Below, in pieces: positions 33,888 through 42,946 of a stretch of DNA of 64,000 bases (the first letter of the stretch is position 1; each line of letters begins with the position of its first letter). The DNA lies in contig NZ_JAHBBI010000003.1 in assembly GCF_019331695.1 (NCBI RefSeq), forward strand, positions 1 to 64,000, in the 5' to 3' direction. The position numbers and the translations under genes were made by a program. The stretch is from Bifidobacterium pluvialisilvae (GTDB lineage Bacteria > Actinomycetota > Actinomycetes > Actinomycetales > Bifidobacteriaceae). Below the pieces are notes generated by a model that worked only from the letters and a program-made list of their open reading frames with translations, was not told where the DNA came from and ran no database searches.

Positions 33888-36770
33888 ATGCTGCAGATCA
33901 AGTCGATCTCCAAACAATACCGGACCGGCGATTTCGTCCAGAAGGCGCTCGACGACGTGAGCCTCAACCTGCGCGACAGCGAATTCGTGGCCATCCTCGG
34001 CCCCTCCGGGTCGGGCAAGACCACGCTGCTCAACATCATCGGAGGCCTCGACCGCTACGACAGCGGCGATCTCGTCATCAACGGCATCTCCACGAAACGA
34101 TACAAGGACCGCGACTGGGACTCCTACCGCAACCACACCATCGGCTTCGTCTTCCAAAGCTACAACCTCATCCCGCATCAGACCATCCTCTCCAACGTGG
34201 AACTGGCGCTCACCATCTCCGGCGTCTCCAAGTCCGAACGCCGCGAACGCGCCCGCAAGGCCCTCGAACAGGTCGGCCTCGGCGACCACGTGGACAAGCG
34301 CCCCAACCAGCTTTCCGGCGGCCAGATGCAGCGCGTGGCCATCGCCCGCGCCCTGGTGAACAACCCCGGCATCGTCCTGGCCGACGAGCCCACCGGCGCA
34401 CTCGACTCCGACACCTCCGTGCAGATCATGGACCTGCTGCGCGACGTGGCCAAGGACCGCCTCGTCGTCATGGTCACCCACAATCCCGAACTCGCCGAAC
34501 GGTACGCCACGCGCATCGTGGAGCTGCGCGACGGCCGGATCCGCAGCGACTCCGACCCGTTCGAGCCCGATCCCGGCTCCGACGCCGCCGCCAAGCCCGC
34601 CGTGCACAAGACCATGGGCCGCGCGTCCATGTCGTTCGCCACGTCGCTCGCCCTGAGCTTCAACAACCTCGGCACCAAGAAGGCGCGCACCATACTCACG
34701 TCGTTCGCCGGTTCCATCGGCATCATCGGCATCGCGCTGATCCTGTCCATTTCGACGGGCGTGAACACCTATATCTCGAACATCCAACGCGACACGATGG
34801 CCTCGTATCCGATCGAGATCCAATCGCAGTCGTTCGACATGTCGAGCATCATGAAATCGCAGATGTCCGACGCCGAGGAGGGCCGCAGCGCGTCCGCGAA
34901 GACCGACGGCATCTACCCGGACGACTCCGGCATCAAGCAGGTGTCCAGTCTCACCAGCTCCATCACCAAGAACAACCTCAGCAAATTCAAGAAGTATCTC
35001 GACGACCCGAACAGCGAGATTCATAAATACGTGGGCGCCAACGGCATCCAATACACGTACGACGTCAAGTTCTCCGTCTACGACCGCGACCCCAAGGGCA
35101 CGCTGGTCAACGCCGACGGCGTGACCATCGGCTCGAAGTCCGGCGACGCCATGTCGTCGAAGATGGCGTCGTTGGGCGCCCGGTCGTCGCAGAACATGGC
35201 CGACATCCAACGCACGCAGATGTCGATGATCACCGGCAAGACCGACGAGAACACCGCGCCCGAATCGTTCAACGAGATCATGCCCGGCGCGAAGTCCGGC
35301 CAGCGCATCAGCAAGGTCATCACCGACAACTACGAGGTCGTCAAAGGCTCCTGGCCCAAGGCCAAGGACCAGGTGGTGCTCGTGCTCGACCAGAACAACA
35401 AGGTCTCGCTCACCACGCTCTACGAGCTCGGCCTGCTGCCCGCCAGCGACTACAACGACATGATGACGAAGATCAACGACGGCAAGGACGTCAAGACCGA
35501 CACCGGCCGCATCGACTACGACAAGGCCCTCGACCAGACGCTTCGGCTCGTGCCCGCCGCCGACCAGTACGTGAAGAACGCCGACGGCACGTACCGATAC
35601 GTCGTCGACGACGAGGACGAGGTAGCCAAACTCGCCGACAAGGCCATGAAACTGAAGATCGTGGGCGTCGTCCGGCCCCACGCCGACTCCAAGACCACAC
35701 CGCTGGCCGCCGGCGTCGGCTACACGCGCGACCTGACGAACTACCTCATCGACTACGCGAACGACAGTGCCATCGTCAAGGCGCAGAAGGCCTCGCCGAA
35801 GAGGAACGTGCTCAACGACCTCGCGTTCTCGCCCGCCGACGACAAGGCGAAGGCCGCCGACGCGAAGACCTACGTGGCGTCGCTCGGCGTCAGCGACAAG
35901 GCGAACATGGCGCGGTCCATGCTCGGCGACTCCGCCGGCGCCTCCGCACAAAGCGGGGGAGCGGCGGCCGGCACGACGACGGACGCGTCCGGCGCCGCAT
36001 CCGCATACGGATCGGAGGCCACGACCGGCGCGTCCGGCGCCGCTGCCGCCATGGGCGCGATGAGCGAACAGCAGCTCGCCGACCAGTTCGACGCGTACAT
36101 CGCCACCGCCCCCACCGCCACGCTCGTGAAGATCTACGACCAGTACGTCTCCAGCGGCGACTACGACGACAACCTCGCCGCGTTCGGCGTCGTCGGCCGC
36201 GACGCGCCCACCGCCATCAGCATCTACACCGACAGCTTCGACGACAAGAACGCCGTCGGCGACGCCATCAGCCACTACAACGACGGCGTCAAGAAGGCCG
36301 ACAAGATCGTCTACAACGACTACGTGGGATTGATGATGAACTCCGTGACCACCATCATCAACGTCATCTCCTACGTATTGATGGCGTTCGTAAGCGTTTC
36401 GCTCATCGTGTCGTCGATCATGATCGGCATCATCACATACATCTCCGTGCTCGAACGCACCAAGGAGATTGGCATCCTGCGCGCCATGGGCGCCTCGAAA
36501 CGCAACATCTCCCAGGTGTTCAACGCCGAGACCGGCATCATCGGCCTGCTCGCCGGACTCATCGGCATCGGCGTCACCCTATTGCTGCTCATCCCCGGCA
36601 ACCAGCTGCTGCATCATCTCATCGGCAACAACGACGTCAACGCCGTGCTGCCCGTGGGCGGCGGCGTCATCCTCGTGGTGCTCAGCGTCGTATTGACGCT
36701 CATCGGCGGGCTCATCCCGTCGAAGAAGGCCGCTAGGCAGGATCCGGCCACCGCGTTGCGTACGGAATGA
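33888..36770 (+). CDS. MacB-like ABC transporter, ATPase fused to FtsX-type permease
   Basis: A 960-residue single-chain protein. Residues 1-235 are the ATPase: GPSGSGKTT, LSGGQMQRVAIARAL and LADEPTGALD, with canonical Glu. A first membrane helix lies near 265-290, then a large extracytoplasmic domain (about 290-815) containing an Ala/Gly/Ser/Thr-rich linker near 680-730. Three FtsX membrane helices follow (about 825-950). This is the MacB/LolCDE-type mechanotransmission design; Gram-positive members export peptides or antibiotics. AAGGAGACGG precedes ATG 33888. No MacA-like adaptor or two-component system is adjacent. Confidence 0.93.
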   Translation: MLQIKSISKQYRTGDFVQKALDDVSLNLRDSEFVAILGPSGSGKTTLLNIIGGLDRYDSGDLVINGISTKRYKDRDWDSYRNHTIGFVFQSYNLIPHQTILSNVELALTISGVSKSERRERARKALEQVGLGDHVDKRPNQLSGGQMQRVAIARALVNNPGIVLADEPTGALDSDTSVQIMDLLRDVAKDRLVVMVTHNPELAERYATRIVELRDGRIRSDSDPFEPDPGSDAAAKPAVHKTMGRASMSFATSLALSFNNLGTKKARTILTSFAGSIGIIGIALILSISTGVNTYISNIQRDTMASYPIEIQSQSFDMSSIMKSQMSDAEEGRSASAKTDGIYPDDSGIKQVSSLTSSITKNNLSKFKKYLDDPNSEIHKYVGANGIQYTYDVKFSVYDRDPKGTLVNADGVTIGSKSGDAMSSKMASLGARSSQNMADIQRTQMSMITGKTDENTAPESFNEIMPGAKSGQRISKVITDNYEVVKGSWPKAKDQVVLVLDQNNKVSLTTLYELGLLPASDYNDMMTKINDGKDVKTDTGRIDYDKALDQTLRLVPAADQYVKNADGTYRYVVDDEDEVAKLADKAMKLKIVGVVRPHADSKTTPLAAGVGYTRDLTNYLIDYANDSAIVKAQKASPKRNVLNDLAFSPADDKAKAADAKTYVASLGVSDKANMARSMLGDSAGASAQSGGAAAGTTTDASGAASAYGSEATTGASGAAAAMGAMSEQQLADQFDAYIATAPTATLVKIYDQYVSSGDYDDNLAAFGVVGRDAPTAISIYTDSFDDKNAVGDAISHYNDGVKKADKIVYNDYVGLMMNSVTTIINVISYVLMAFVSVSLIVSSIMIGIITYISVLERTKEIGILRAMGASKRNISQVFNAETGIIGLLAGLIGIGVTLLLLIPGNQLLHHLIGNNDVNAVLPVGGGVILVVLSVVLTLIGGLIPSKKAARQDPATALRTE

Positions 36771-36924
36771 CGTTGCGTACGCGATGACGTCGGTAACGTC
36801 GGTTTTCCTCGACGTTGCATGCACGATATATTGCAAAACTAGACTGCGTTCTAGTCAGGGCGGATGGGGGAACGGGCGACAGGCGCCGTTCCCATCCGCC
36901 CGACGCACCAGAAAGGACCATATG

Positions 36925-37719
36925 ATGGCAGGAAAGCACATCGGCGTTATCGGATTCGGCAACATGGGCGGCGCAATCATCGGCGGCGCCATCGAACACG
37001 GCGTAATTAAGGCGTCGGACGTCACCATCTTCGACCCCAATGCCGAGAAGATCGCCTACGCGAAGTCGCTGGGGCTGGGCACGGCCGCCAGCGAGAAGGA
37101 CGTGGTCGCCGCCAGCGACATCGTACTGCTCGCCGTCAAGCCGCAGATGTTCGCCGCCATGGCCGCCAAGGCCGGCTCCTTCGACGGCAAGGCCATCCTG
37201 TCCATCATGGCCGGCGTGACCGCCGACCGCGTGCGCGACACCGTCGACGGCACGCCGCGTGTCATGCGACTCATGCCCAACACCCCGGCACTCGTCGGCG
37301 CCGGCGCCTTCGCGCTCGACTCCGACAGCGACTTCACCGACGACGAGAAGGCCTTCGCCAAGGCGCTGTTCGAATCGCTCGGCATCGTCGAATTCGTGCC
37401 CGAACACCTGCTCGACGCCGTCACCGGCCTTTCCGGCAGTGCACCCGCGTTCGTGGCGCTGTTCATCGAGGCGCTCGCCGACGGCGGACTCAAGGAGGGT
37501 CTGCCGCGCGCCACCGCCTACCGGCTCGCCGCGCAGACCTGCCTGGGCGAGGCCAAGCTCATCCTCGACAAGAACATGACGCCGGCCGCCGCCAAGGACA
37601 TGGTCACCTCGCCGGCCGGCACCACCATCGCCGGCTACGCCGTGCTCGAGGAGGCCGGACTGCGCGGCACCGTGATGAAGGCCGTCTCCGCCGCCGCCCA
37701 GCGCTCCCGCGAACTGTGA
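36925..37719 (+). CDS. proC: Pyrroline-5-carboxylate reductase
   Basis: A 264-residue enzyme that reduces 1-pyrroline-5-carboxylate to proline with NAD(P)H. The Rossmann motif GVIGFGNMGGAI is at the N-terminus, VKPQMF and SIMAGV follow, RLMPNTPALVGAG is the family signature, and GSAPAF lies in the dimerisation region. Two adjacent ATG codons (36922 and 36925) lie behind AAAGGA; 36925 has better spacing. Confidence 0.97.
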   Translation: MAGKHIGVIGFGNMGGAIIGGAIEHGVIKASDVTIFDPNAEKIAYAKSLGLGTAASEKDVVAASDIVLLAVKPQMFAAMAAKAGSFDGKAILSIMAGVTADRVRDTVDGTPRVMRLMPNTPALVGAGAFALDSDSDFTDDEKAFAKALFESLGIVEFVPEHLLDAVTGLSGSAPAFVALFIEALADGGLKEGLPRATAYRLAAQTCLGEAKLILDKNMTPAAAKDMVTSPAGTTIAGYAVLEEAGLRGTVMKAVSAAAQRSREL

Positions 37720-37727
37720 TTCCTTTG

Positions 37728-37975
37728 GCGTCCTGAGCGGAGGGCATGCCCCTAATGTCATCCTGAGCGGAGGATGTATTCCTTAATGTCATCCTGAGCG
37801 GAGGCCGTACTCCTTAATGTCATCCTGAGCGCAGACCGTCAGGTCGTAGTCGAAGGATCTTGGACCCCTTGGGTTTTCATAGATCCTTCGACTCGCTGCG
37901 CTCGCTCAGGATGACAAGGAGAGCACTCGCTCAGGATGACGCACACGGGGGCCGCCAGCTCAGGATGACGGGGTC
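37728..37975. repeat. ATCCTGAGCGGAGG repeats, partly 31-bp tandem
   Basis: TAATGTCATCCTGAGCG starts at 37753, 37784 and 37815, an exact 31-bp period, with a degenerate copy at 37728. A related inverted unit with CGAAGGATCT and AGATCCTTCG (37851-37898) and further TCAGGATGAC copies to 37970 follow. The family matches 31711-31780 and 50962-51066. Confidence 0.88.
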
Positions 37976-37990
37976 TCCTTCCTGAACCGG

Positions 37991-38635
37991 CTAGAACATC
38001 GGGCCGGCGGCGCCGATGCCCTGCAGGAACGTCGCCACGTCGCGCATCTCGGGCATGTTGATGCTGTGCGCCATGCCCGGATACACCTTCTCGGTCAGCG
38101 TGCCGTGCTTCCTCCAGAAGTCGCCCATCGCCGCCACCTCCTCCTTCGGGAAGATGGTGTCGGCGGCTCCATGGCCGTAGAACACCGGGGGAACCAGTTC
38201 CGCAAGACGTTCGTCTCCGGCCACGGCGCCCGGCGCCAGCCAGCCGGAGAAGCACACCGCAGCCCGGTACCGCTCCGGGTTCACACGCAGCAGATGACCG
38301 GCCAGCAGACCGCCCTGCGAGAAGCCCATCGCCACCACGTCACGGTCGGCGGGAATGTTCGCCGCCACCCAACGGTCCACGGCTTCGGCGGCCTCCAACG
38401 CCTGCTTGTCCAGTGATGCGCCGACCGGCACGCCCTCATGATCCCACGTGCCGAACCACGTGTATCCCATGCCGTAATCGATCGGCGCACGCAGTGACGC
38501 ATAGTCCGCGTCCGGCGCGCAGAAGCGCAGCAGGTCCGGCAGATCGTATTCGTTCGACCCCCAGCCGTGCAGCAGCACGAACACCGGCCGGCGGGGATTG
38601 CCGTTGAGTTTCGTCAACGTCTTGGTGATTTCCAT
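37991..38635 (-). CDS. Phospholipase/carboxylesterase family alpha/beta hydrolase
   Basis: A 214-residue serine hydrolase. LLHGWGSNEYD forms the oxyanion region, GFSQGG carries nucleophile Ser106, and the triad is completed by Asp in GAADTIFP and His in GMAHSIN. Members cleave small acyl esters. Substrate unknown. It is convergent with proC across the repeat block. Confidence 0.92.
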   Translation of the reverse strand: MEITKTLTKLNGNPRRPVFVLLHGWGSNEYDLPDLLRFCAPDADYASLRAPIDYGMGYTWFGTWDHEGVPVGASLDKQALEAAEAVDRWVAANIPADRDVVAMGFSQGGLLAGHLLRVNPERYRAAVCFSGWLAPGAVAGDERLAELVPPVFYGHGAADTIFPKEEVAAMGDFWRKHGTLTEKVYPGMAHSINMPEMRDVATFLQGIGAAGPMF

Positions 38636-38737
38636 GATGGTCCTTCCTTGATTGCCATATCCAGCATACGGGGAACGGCGTCATAGCGGTGGAATCGTCC
38701 TGCGGGCGATACGGTATGGCCGATGGCCCACGGGTCT

Positions 38738-38803
38738 ACGGCCACAGTCTCTCCCCCAGTCGGCTGACGCCGACAGCCCCCTCGTCAGAGGGGGCCAGAA
38801 AAC
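38738..38803. repeat. Palindromic intergenic repeat (CCCTCTGACGAGGG family)
   Basis: CTCTCCCCCAGTCGGCTGACGCCGACAGC is followed by CCCCTCGTCAGAGGGG. It is the same family as 5790-5861 and 40903-41246, here in the reverse orientation, downstream of the GNAT gene. Confidence 0.85.
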
Positions 38804-38821
38804 CGTGTATTGATGTGACGG

Positions 38822-39361
38822 TCAGAACGTGACGCGCATCTGATGCCAGACGACGCCACCATGCGTGGAATCGGAGACGCCCTCGTCCACGAAGCCAAGC
38901 CGCGCATAGAACGCGATCTTCTCCGTCTTGCACGTCAGCACCACACCGGCACGCCCCTGTTCGCGGGCGTCATCAATCACCCGGCGCAGCACCGCGGACG
39001 CATACCCATGCCGGCGATATTCCGGCATCGTATTCACGCCGAAAACCATCTGCCACCGGCCGTGCTCGTCATGCATCGCGGCATCGGCATACATCACGTC
39101 GGCAAGATCGCGTTCGTCCGTCGTCATGCCGTTGACGAAACTGATCAGCGTGCCGCCGCCATGATTATCGGCACCGTCGGCAGCACTGTCGTTTTCGTTG
39201 TCGACCATCAGCCAGAAATGATTCGGATACGCCTCCAGACGCCGGCGGAAATCCTCGCGCGACGCGGCCTCCGCCGGCGGGAAGCACGCCGACTCCACCG
39301 CGGCGATCGCATCGAGATCATCCAACGTCGCATGACGAATGGTCGTATGACGAACGCACAT
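38822..39361 (-). CDS. GNAT family N-acetyltransferase
   Basis: A 179-residue GNAT protein. IRHATLDDLDAIAAVESACFPPAEAA is the N-terminal core typical of serotonin/arylalkylamine-type GNATs, VNTMPEYRRHGYASAVLRRVI is motif A with the acetyl-CoA loop, and FYARLGFVDEG is motif B. ATG 39361 is supported by GGAGGGA; the longer reading starts inside that site. It is divergent from metB, sharing a 202-bp upstream region. Substrate unknown. Confidence 0.9.
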   Translation of the reverse strand: MCVRHTTIRHATLDDLDAIAAVESACFPPAEAASREDFRRRLEAYPNHFWLMVDNENDSAADGADNHGGGTLISFVNGMTTDERDLADVMYADAAMHDEHGRWQMVFGVNTMPEYRRHGYASAVLRRVIDDAREQGRAGVVLTCKTEKIAFYARLGFVDEGVSDSTHGGVVWHQMRVTF

Positions 39362-39397
39362 CGTTCCCGTTCCCTCCAACCCGACGGGACGAGACCC

Positions 39398-39478
39398 GTC
39401 AGCAAAATCTATAACCGGCTATCAATCGTTGCAACGACGTCGCCGGTCGCACGCCATATAGATTTTACCTATGCTGAC
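39398..39478. promoter_or_regulatory. Large interrupted inverted repeat between GNAT and metB
   Basis: Left arm GTCAGC-AAAATCTATA-ACCGGC (39398-39419) and right arm GCCGGT...TATAGATTTT...GCTGAC (39442-39478) pair in three blocks separated by bulges of different sizes. It lies about 85 bp upstream of metB and could be an operator pair or leader structure. The regulator is not recognised. Confidence 0.6.
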
Positions 39479-39563
39479 GCGCTTGAAAGCAAGGAAGGCG
39501 CGCGCTTAGCTGTAATCAACGGACTTTTCGCAACAGGAACACGAACGACAGAAGGGGAAGACG

Positions 39564-40868
39564 ATGGCACGGTTGAAGACGCAGCTCGTACACGGCGTAC
39601 CGGTGAACGACAACAATACTGGCGCGGTGAACCCGCCCATCTACAACTCCTCCACCTACACGTTCAAATCCGTCGAGGACACCCCGCGTTGGGACTACGC
39701 GCGATCGGGCAACCCCACGCGCGAATTCCTCGAACGGCAGATTGCCCAGCTCGAACACGGCTGTCAGGGCTTCGCCTTCGCCTCCGGACTCGCCGCCATC
39801 CACGCCGCGCTCGCCATCTTCAAGCCCGGCGACCACATCATCGTCAGCGACAACATCTACGGCGGCACCTACTCGCTCATCAACGAACACTTCACCCGCT
39901 GGGGACTCATCTTCCACCCCATCGACACCACCGACCTCAAACTCGTCGAAAAGGTCTTCAAGGCCGTCGAAGACGAAGGCGAGCACGTCGAGGCCATCTA
40001 CTTCGAAACCCTCACCAACCCGCTGCTCAAGGTCAACGACACCGCCGCGCTCGCCGACATCGCCCACGAGCACAAGGCCATCGCCATCGTCGACAACACG
40101 TTCCTCACCCCGTACCTGCAGCGTCCGCTCGACGTCGGCGTCGACATCGTGCTGCACTCCGCCACCAAGTACCTCGCCGGGCACTCCGACGTGAACGCAG
40201 GACTCGCCGTCGCCCGAAAGAAGGACATCGCCGAACGCCTCTACTTCTCGCTCAACCGTCTCGGCGGTGTGCTCGCCCCCGCCGAATGCGACGCCGTGCG
40301 CCGCGGCATCCAGACGCTCGCACTGCGCATGGACCGTCAGCAGGAGAACGCGCTCACCATCGCACGGTTCCTCAAGAACAGCCCGGTCGTCGCCGACGTG
40401 CATTATCCGGGACTGGCCGACTCGCCCGACTACCATCTGGCGGTGCGCGAGCTCAACGGCTTCGGCGGCGTGCTCTCCTTCGAGGTGAAGAAGGGCGTGA
40501 ATCCGGCCGACGTGCTCAACAACCTGCACGTGTTCCGGCTGGCCGTGAGCCTCGGCGCGGTGGAAAGCCTCGCCGAGTTCCCCGCACGCATGACCCACTT
40601 CGAGGTGCCGCGCGAGGAGCGGCTCAAGCTCGGCATCAGCGACGAGCTCATCCGCCTCTCCGTCGGCATCGAAGACGTGTTCGACCTGCTCGAGGACCTC
40701 AAGCAGGCGCTTGACATCGCGGAACGCAACGCGTTCTCCGGGCGCAACGACGGCAATCGCATCGCCGTGGACTCCCGGTCGTTCGAGCAGGCGTTCGGCG
40801 GGGAGCTGGGGGAGACGGAGCGGCGCGAGGTTCCGGTGAACCCGCTGAACGAGCAGGCCTCCCTCTGA
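39564..40868 (+). CDS. metB: Cystathionine gamma-synthase/lyase (Cys/Met metabolism PLP enzyme)
   Basis: A 434-residue PLP enzyme. Lys202 in SATKYLAGHSD forms the Schiff base; YARSGNPTRE, the ASGLAAIHAA loop and ETLTNPLLKV are family motifs. It makes or splits cystathionine in transsulfuration; sequence alone does not separate synthase from lyase well. The C-terminal tail after about residue 385 is an extension beyond the usual length. GAAGGGGAAG precedes ATG 39564. Confidence 0.9.
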   Translation: MARLKTQLVHGVPVNDNNTGAVNPPIYNSSTYTFKSVEDTPRWDYARSGNPTREFLERQIAQLEHGCQGFAFASGLAAIHAALAIFKPGDHIIVSDNIYGGTYSLINEHFTRWGLIFHPIDTTDLKLVEKVFKAVEDEGEHVEAIYFETLTNPLLKVNDTAALADIAHEHKAIAIVDNTFLTPYLQRPLDVGVDIVLHSATKYLAGHSDVNAGLAVARKKDIAERLYFSLNRLGGVLAPAECDAVRRGIQTLALRMDRQQENALTIARFLKNSPVVADVHYPGLADSPDYHLAVRELNGFGGVLSFEVKKGVNPADVLNNLHVFRLAVSLGAVESLAEFPARMTHFEVPREERLKLGISDELIRLSVGIEDVFDLLEDLKQALDIAERNAFSGRNDGNRIAVDSRSFEQAFGGELGETERREVPVNPLNEQASL

Positions 40869-40902
40869 AAGGGTTGTGGGCGTCAGTCGCTTGCAGACGG
40901 AA

Positions 40903-41246
40903 CGGGCCCCCTCTGACGAGGGGGCTGTCGGCGTAGCCGACTGGGGGAGAGATTGTGACCGTGATTGTGCCGTGGCGGCTGTGGTGCTTTCGTTCTCTCC
41001 CTCCGTCACGGCTTCGCCGTGCCACCTCCCTCGTCAGAGGGAGGCGGGGATGGGACGCCGCGACTGCGGCGGGCCCCCTCTGACGAGGGGGCTGTCGGCG
41101 TGAGCCGACTGGGGGAGAGACTGGAACGGTGATGGCTGCGCCGCCCGTGATTACGGTGGTTGCCGTGATTGTGCCTTGGCGGCTGTGGTGCTTTCGTTCT
41201 CTCCCTCCGTCACGGCTTCGCCGTGCCACCTCCCTCGTCAGAGGGA
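40903..41246. repeat. Cluster of four palindromic intergenic repeats
   Basis: Two copies read CCCCCTCTGACGAGGGGGCTGTCGGCG...GGGGGAGAG (about 40908-40952 and 41080-41124); two alternate copies read CTCTCCCTCCGTCACGGCTTCGCCGTG...CCCTCGTCAGAGGGAGG (about 41000-41046 and 41198-41247). The arrangement alternates orientation, and the second pair repeats the first at an offset of about 172-198 bp, implying duplication of the block. The 508-bp gap has no other feature. Confidence 0.9.
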
Positions 41247-41376
41247 GGCGAGGGCAATCGGCCTCACGACGCCACGGTCTGCAATTGTGGGCGGGCTATG
41301 CCCGCGCCTTGCTTGCTTCGCGGTTCCTTGGCGGAACCGCTACGCCCGTGGCTGCTCGACAGTCCACCGGACTGTC

Positions 41377-42750
41377 TCACGACGCCACGGCCTGCATCGC
41401 CACGGCGGCGAGGTAGTTGACCGGCTGGCTGAAGTTCGGCTGGAAGAGCAGGTCCACGTTGGCCAGCTGGTCGATGGTGAAGCCCGCCTGGATGGCGATG
41501 GACACCGCATTCGCCGCCTGCGCCACATCCGGCTGCTTCGACAGGAACTGCGCGCCCTTGATCTTGCGGGTCTCCGGGTCCCAGGTGAGCGTGGCCGTCA
41601 CCGGCGTGGTGGTGAGCATGAACGCCGGACGGAAGTCCTGCGTCAGCGTCGTCGACTTCACGTTCACGCCGCGCGCCTCGGCGCCGCCCTGCGTCAGGCC
41701 CGTCGCCGCCAGCGACAGGTCATAGAGCTGCACGGCGCTGGTGGCCTGCGTGCCCATGTACTTCTGCGTCGGTTCCACGATGTTCGCACCCACGAGCAGC
41801 GCCTGACGCACCGCGTTCGTGGCCAGCGGGATGTAGTCGTAGGTGCCGGTCGGGTTGTAGAACACGGTGGCCGAGTCGCCGGCGGCGAACACGTCCTGCG
41901 ACGGCTCGCTTTCGCCGCTGATCGTGGCGCGCATGTACTCGTCGGTGGTGATGGCGCCGTTCTTCAGCATGTCGAGCTGCCCGGCGAACAGGTCGGTGCG
42001 CGGCAGGAAGCCCGCGCCCATGATGGCGCAATCCACCTCGAACTCGTCCTCGGAGGTCACCACGGTCACGGTGCCGGAATCGTTGAGGCGGAACTCGGTG
42101 ACCATGTGGCCCAATGCCAGCGTCACGCCGTGATCGGTGAACGCCTGCTCCACCACGTCGGAGATCGGCTTGTCGAAGTTCTTCGCCAGCGCGCGGTCGA
42201 GGCCGTCGACGAGCACCGACTGCACGCCGATCTCGCTGAACTGCTCGGCCAGCTCCGCGCCGATGTATCCGGCGCCGATCACGGCCACCTTCTTCGCGCT
42301 CTTCGCCATCTCCTTGATGGCCAGGCCGTGGCCCCAGTTCTTGCACAGTTTCACGCGGCCGTCCCCAAGGCCTTCCGCCAGACCCGGAATCGGCGGCGTC
42401 ACCGGCTTGGAGCCGGTCGTCACCACGAGCTTGTCGAATTCCAGCGTGCTTTCCTCTCCGGTCTTGAGGTCCTTGGCCACCAGCGAGCCGCCCTTGACGT
42501 CCACGCTGAGCACGTCGTGCTCCATATGCATCGTCGCGCCCAGCGAGGCCAGCGCCTCGGGGGAGGAGTAGAACATCTTCTTCGGGTCGGAGACGTGGTC
42601 GCCGACCCACAGGGCGATGCCGCAGGAAAGGAACGAGAGCGTGTCATTGCGCTCGTAGACGTGCACATCCCAATCCGGATGGGCCTGAAGAATGGACTGC
42701 GCGGCGAACGTTCCCGCGTGGGTGCAACCGACGATGGCTACGGTGGTCAT
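41377..42750 (-). CDS. nox: FAD-dependent NADH oxidase, probably water-forming
   Basis: A 457-residue flavoprotein. VAIVGCTHAGTFAA is the FAD-binding motif, SFLSCGIALW carries the redox Cys43 expected of H2O-forming Nox, VAVIGAGYIGAELAEQ is the NAD-binding motif, and VFAAGDSA the second FAD motif. It reduces O2 with NADH, protecting against oxygen and restoring NAD. ATG 42750 is preceded by ATGGGAG; the longer open reading has no site. Confidence 0.92.
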   Translation of the reverse strand: MTTVAIVGCTHAGTFAAQSILQAHPDWDVHVYERNDTLSFLSCGIALWVGDHVSDPKKMFYSSPEALASLGATMHMEHDVLSVDVKGGSLVAKDLKTGEESTLEFDKLVVTTGSKPVTPPIPGLAEGLGDGRVKLCKNWGHGLAIKEMAKSAKKVAVIGAGYIGAELAEQFSEIGVQSVLVDGLDRALAKNFDKPISDVVEQAFTDHGVTLALGHMVTEFRLNDSGTVTVVTSEDEFEVDCAIMGAGFLPRTDLFAGQLDMLKNGAITTDEYMRATISGESEPSQDVFAAGDSATVFYNPTGTYDYIPLATNAVRQALLVGANIVEPTQKYMGTQATSAVQLYDLSLAATGLTQGGAEARGVNVKSTTLTQDFRPAFMLTTTPVTATLTWDPETRKIKGAQFLSKQPDVAQAANAVSIAIQAGFTIDQLANVDLLFQPNFSQPVNYLAAVAMQAVAS

Positions 42751-42873
42751 AGCAAAACTCCCATGTTTTGTTGTATGTGTCAACACCCAACTATAGAAGA
42801 CCGCTATGGCAAATCGCGGCAACACGTTCGCCGAAAGATAACAAAACGATTACAGGGTAAGAATAGTCACAAA

Positions 42874-42911
42874 ACGTCGTGACGACATGCGGATGCATGC
42901 TGTCACGACGT
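42874..42911 (-). terminator. Hairpin between patatin and nox genes
   Basis: ACGTCGTGAC..CATGC and GCATG..GTCACGACGT form a 15-bp imperfect stem with a 4-nt loop; on the minus strand TTTTG follows. It probably ends patatin transcription before the nox promoter. Confidence 0.7.
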
Positions 42912-42946
42912 CATATGTCGTCACACATTCGTCGCGTCGTAAGACG

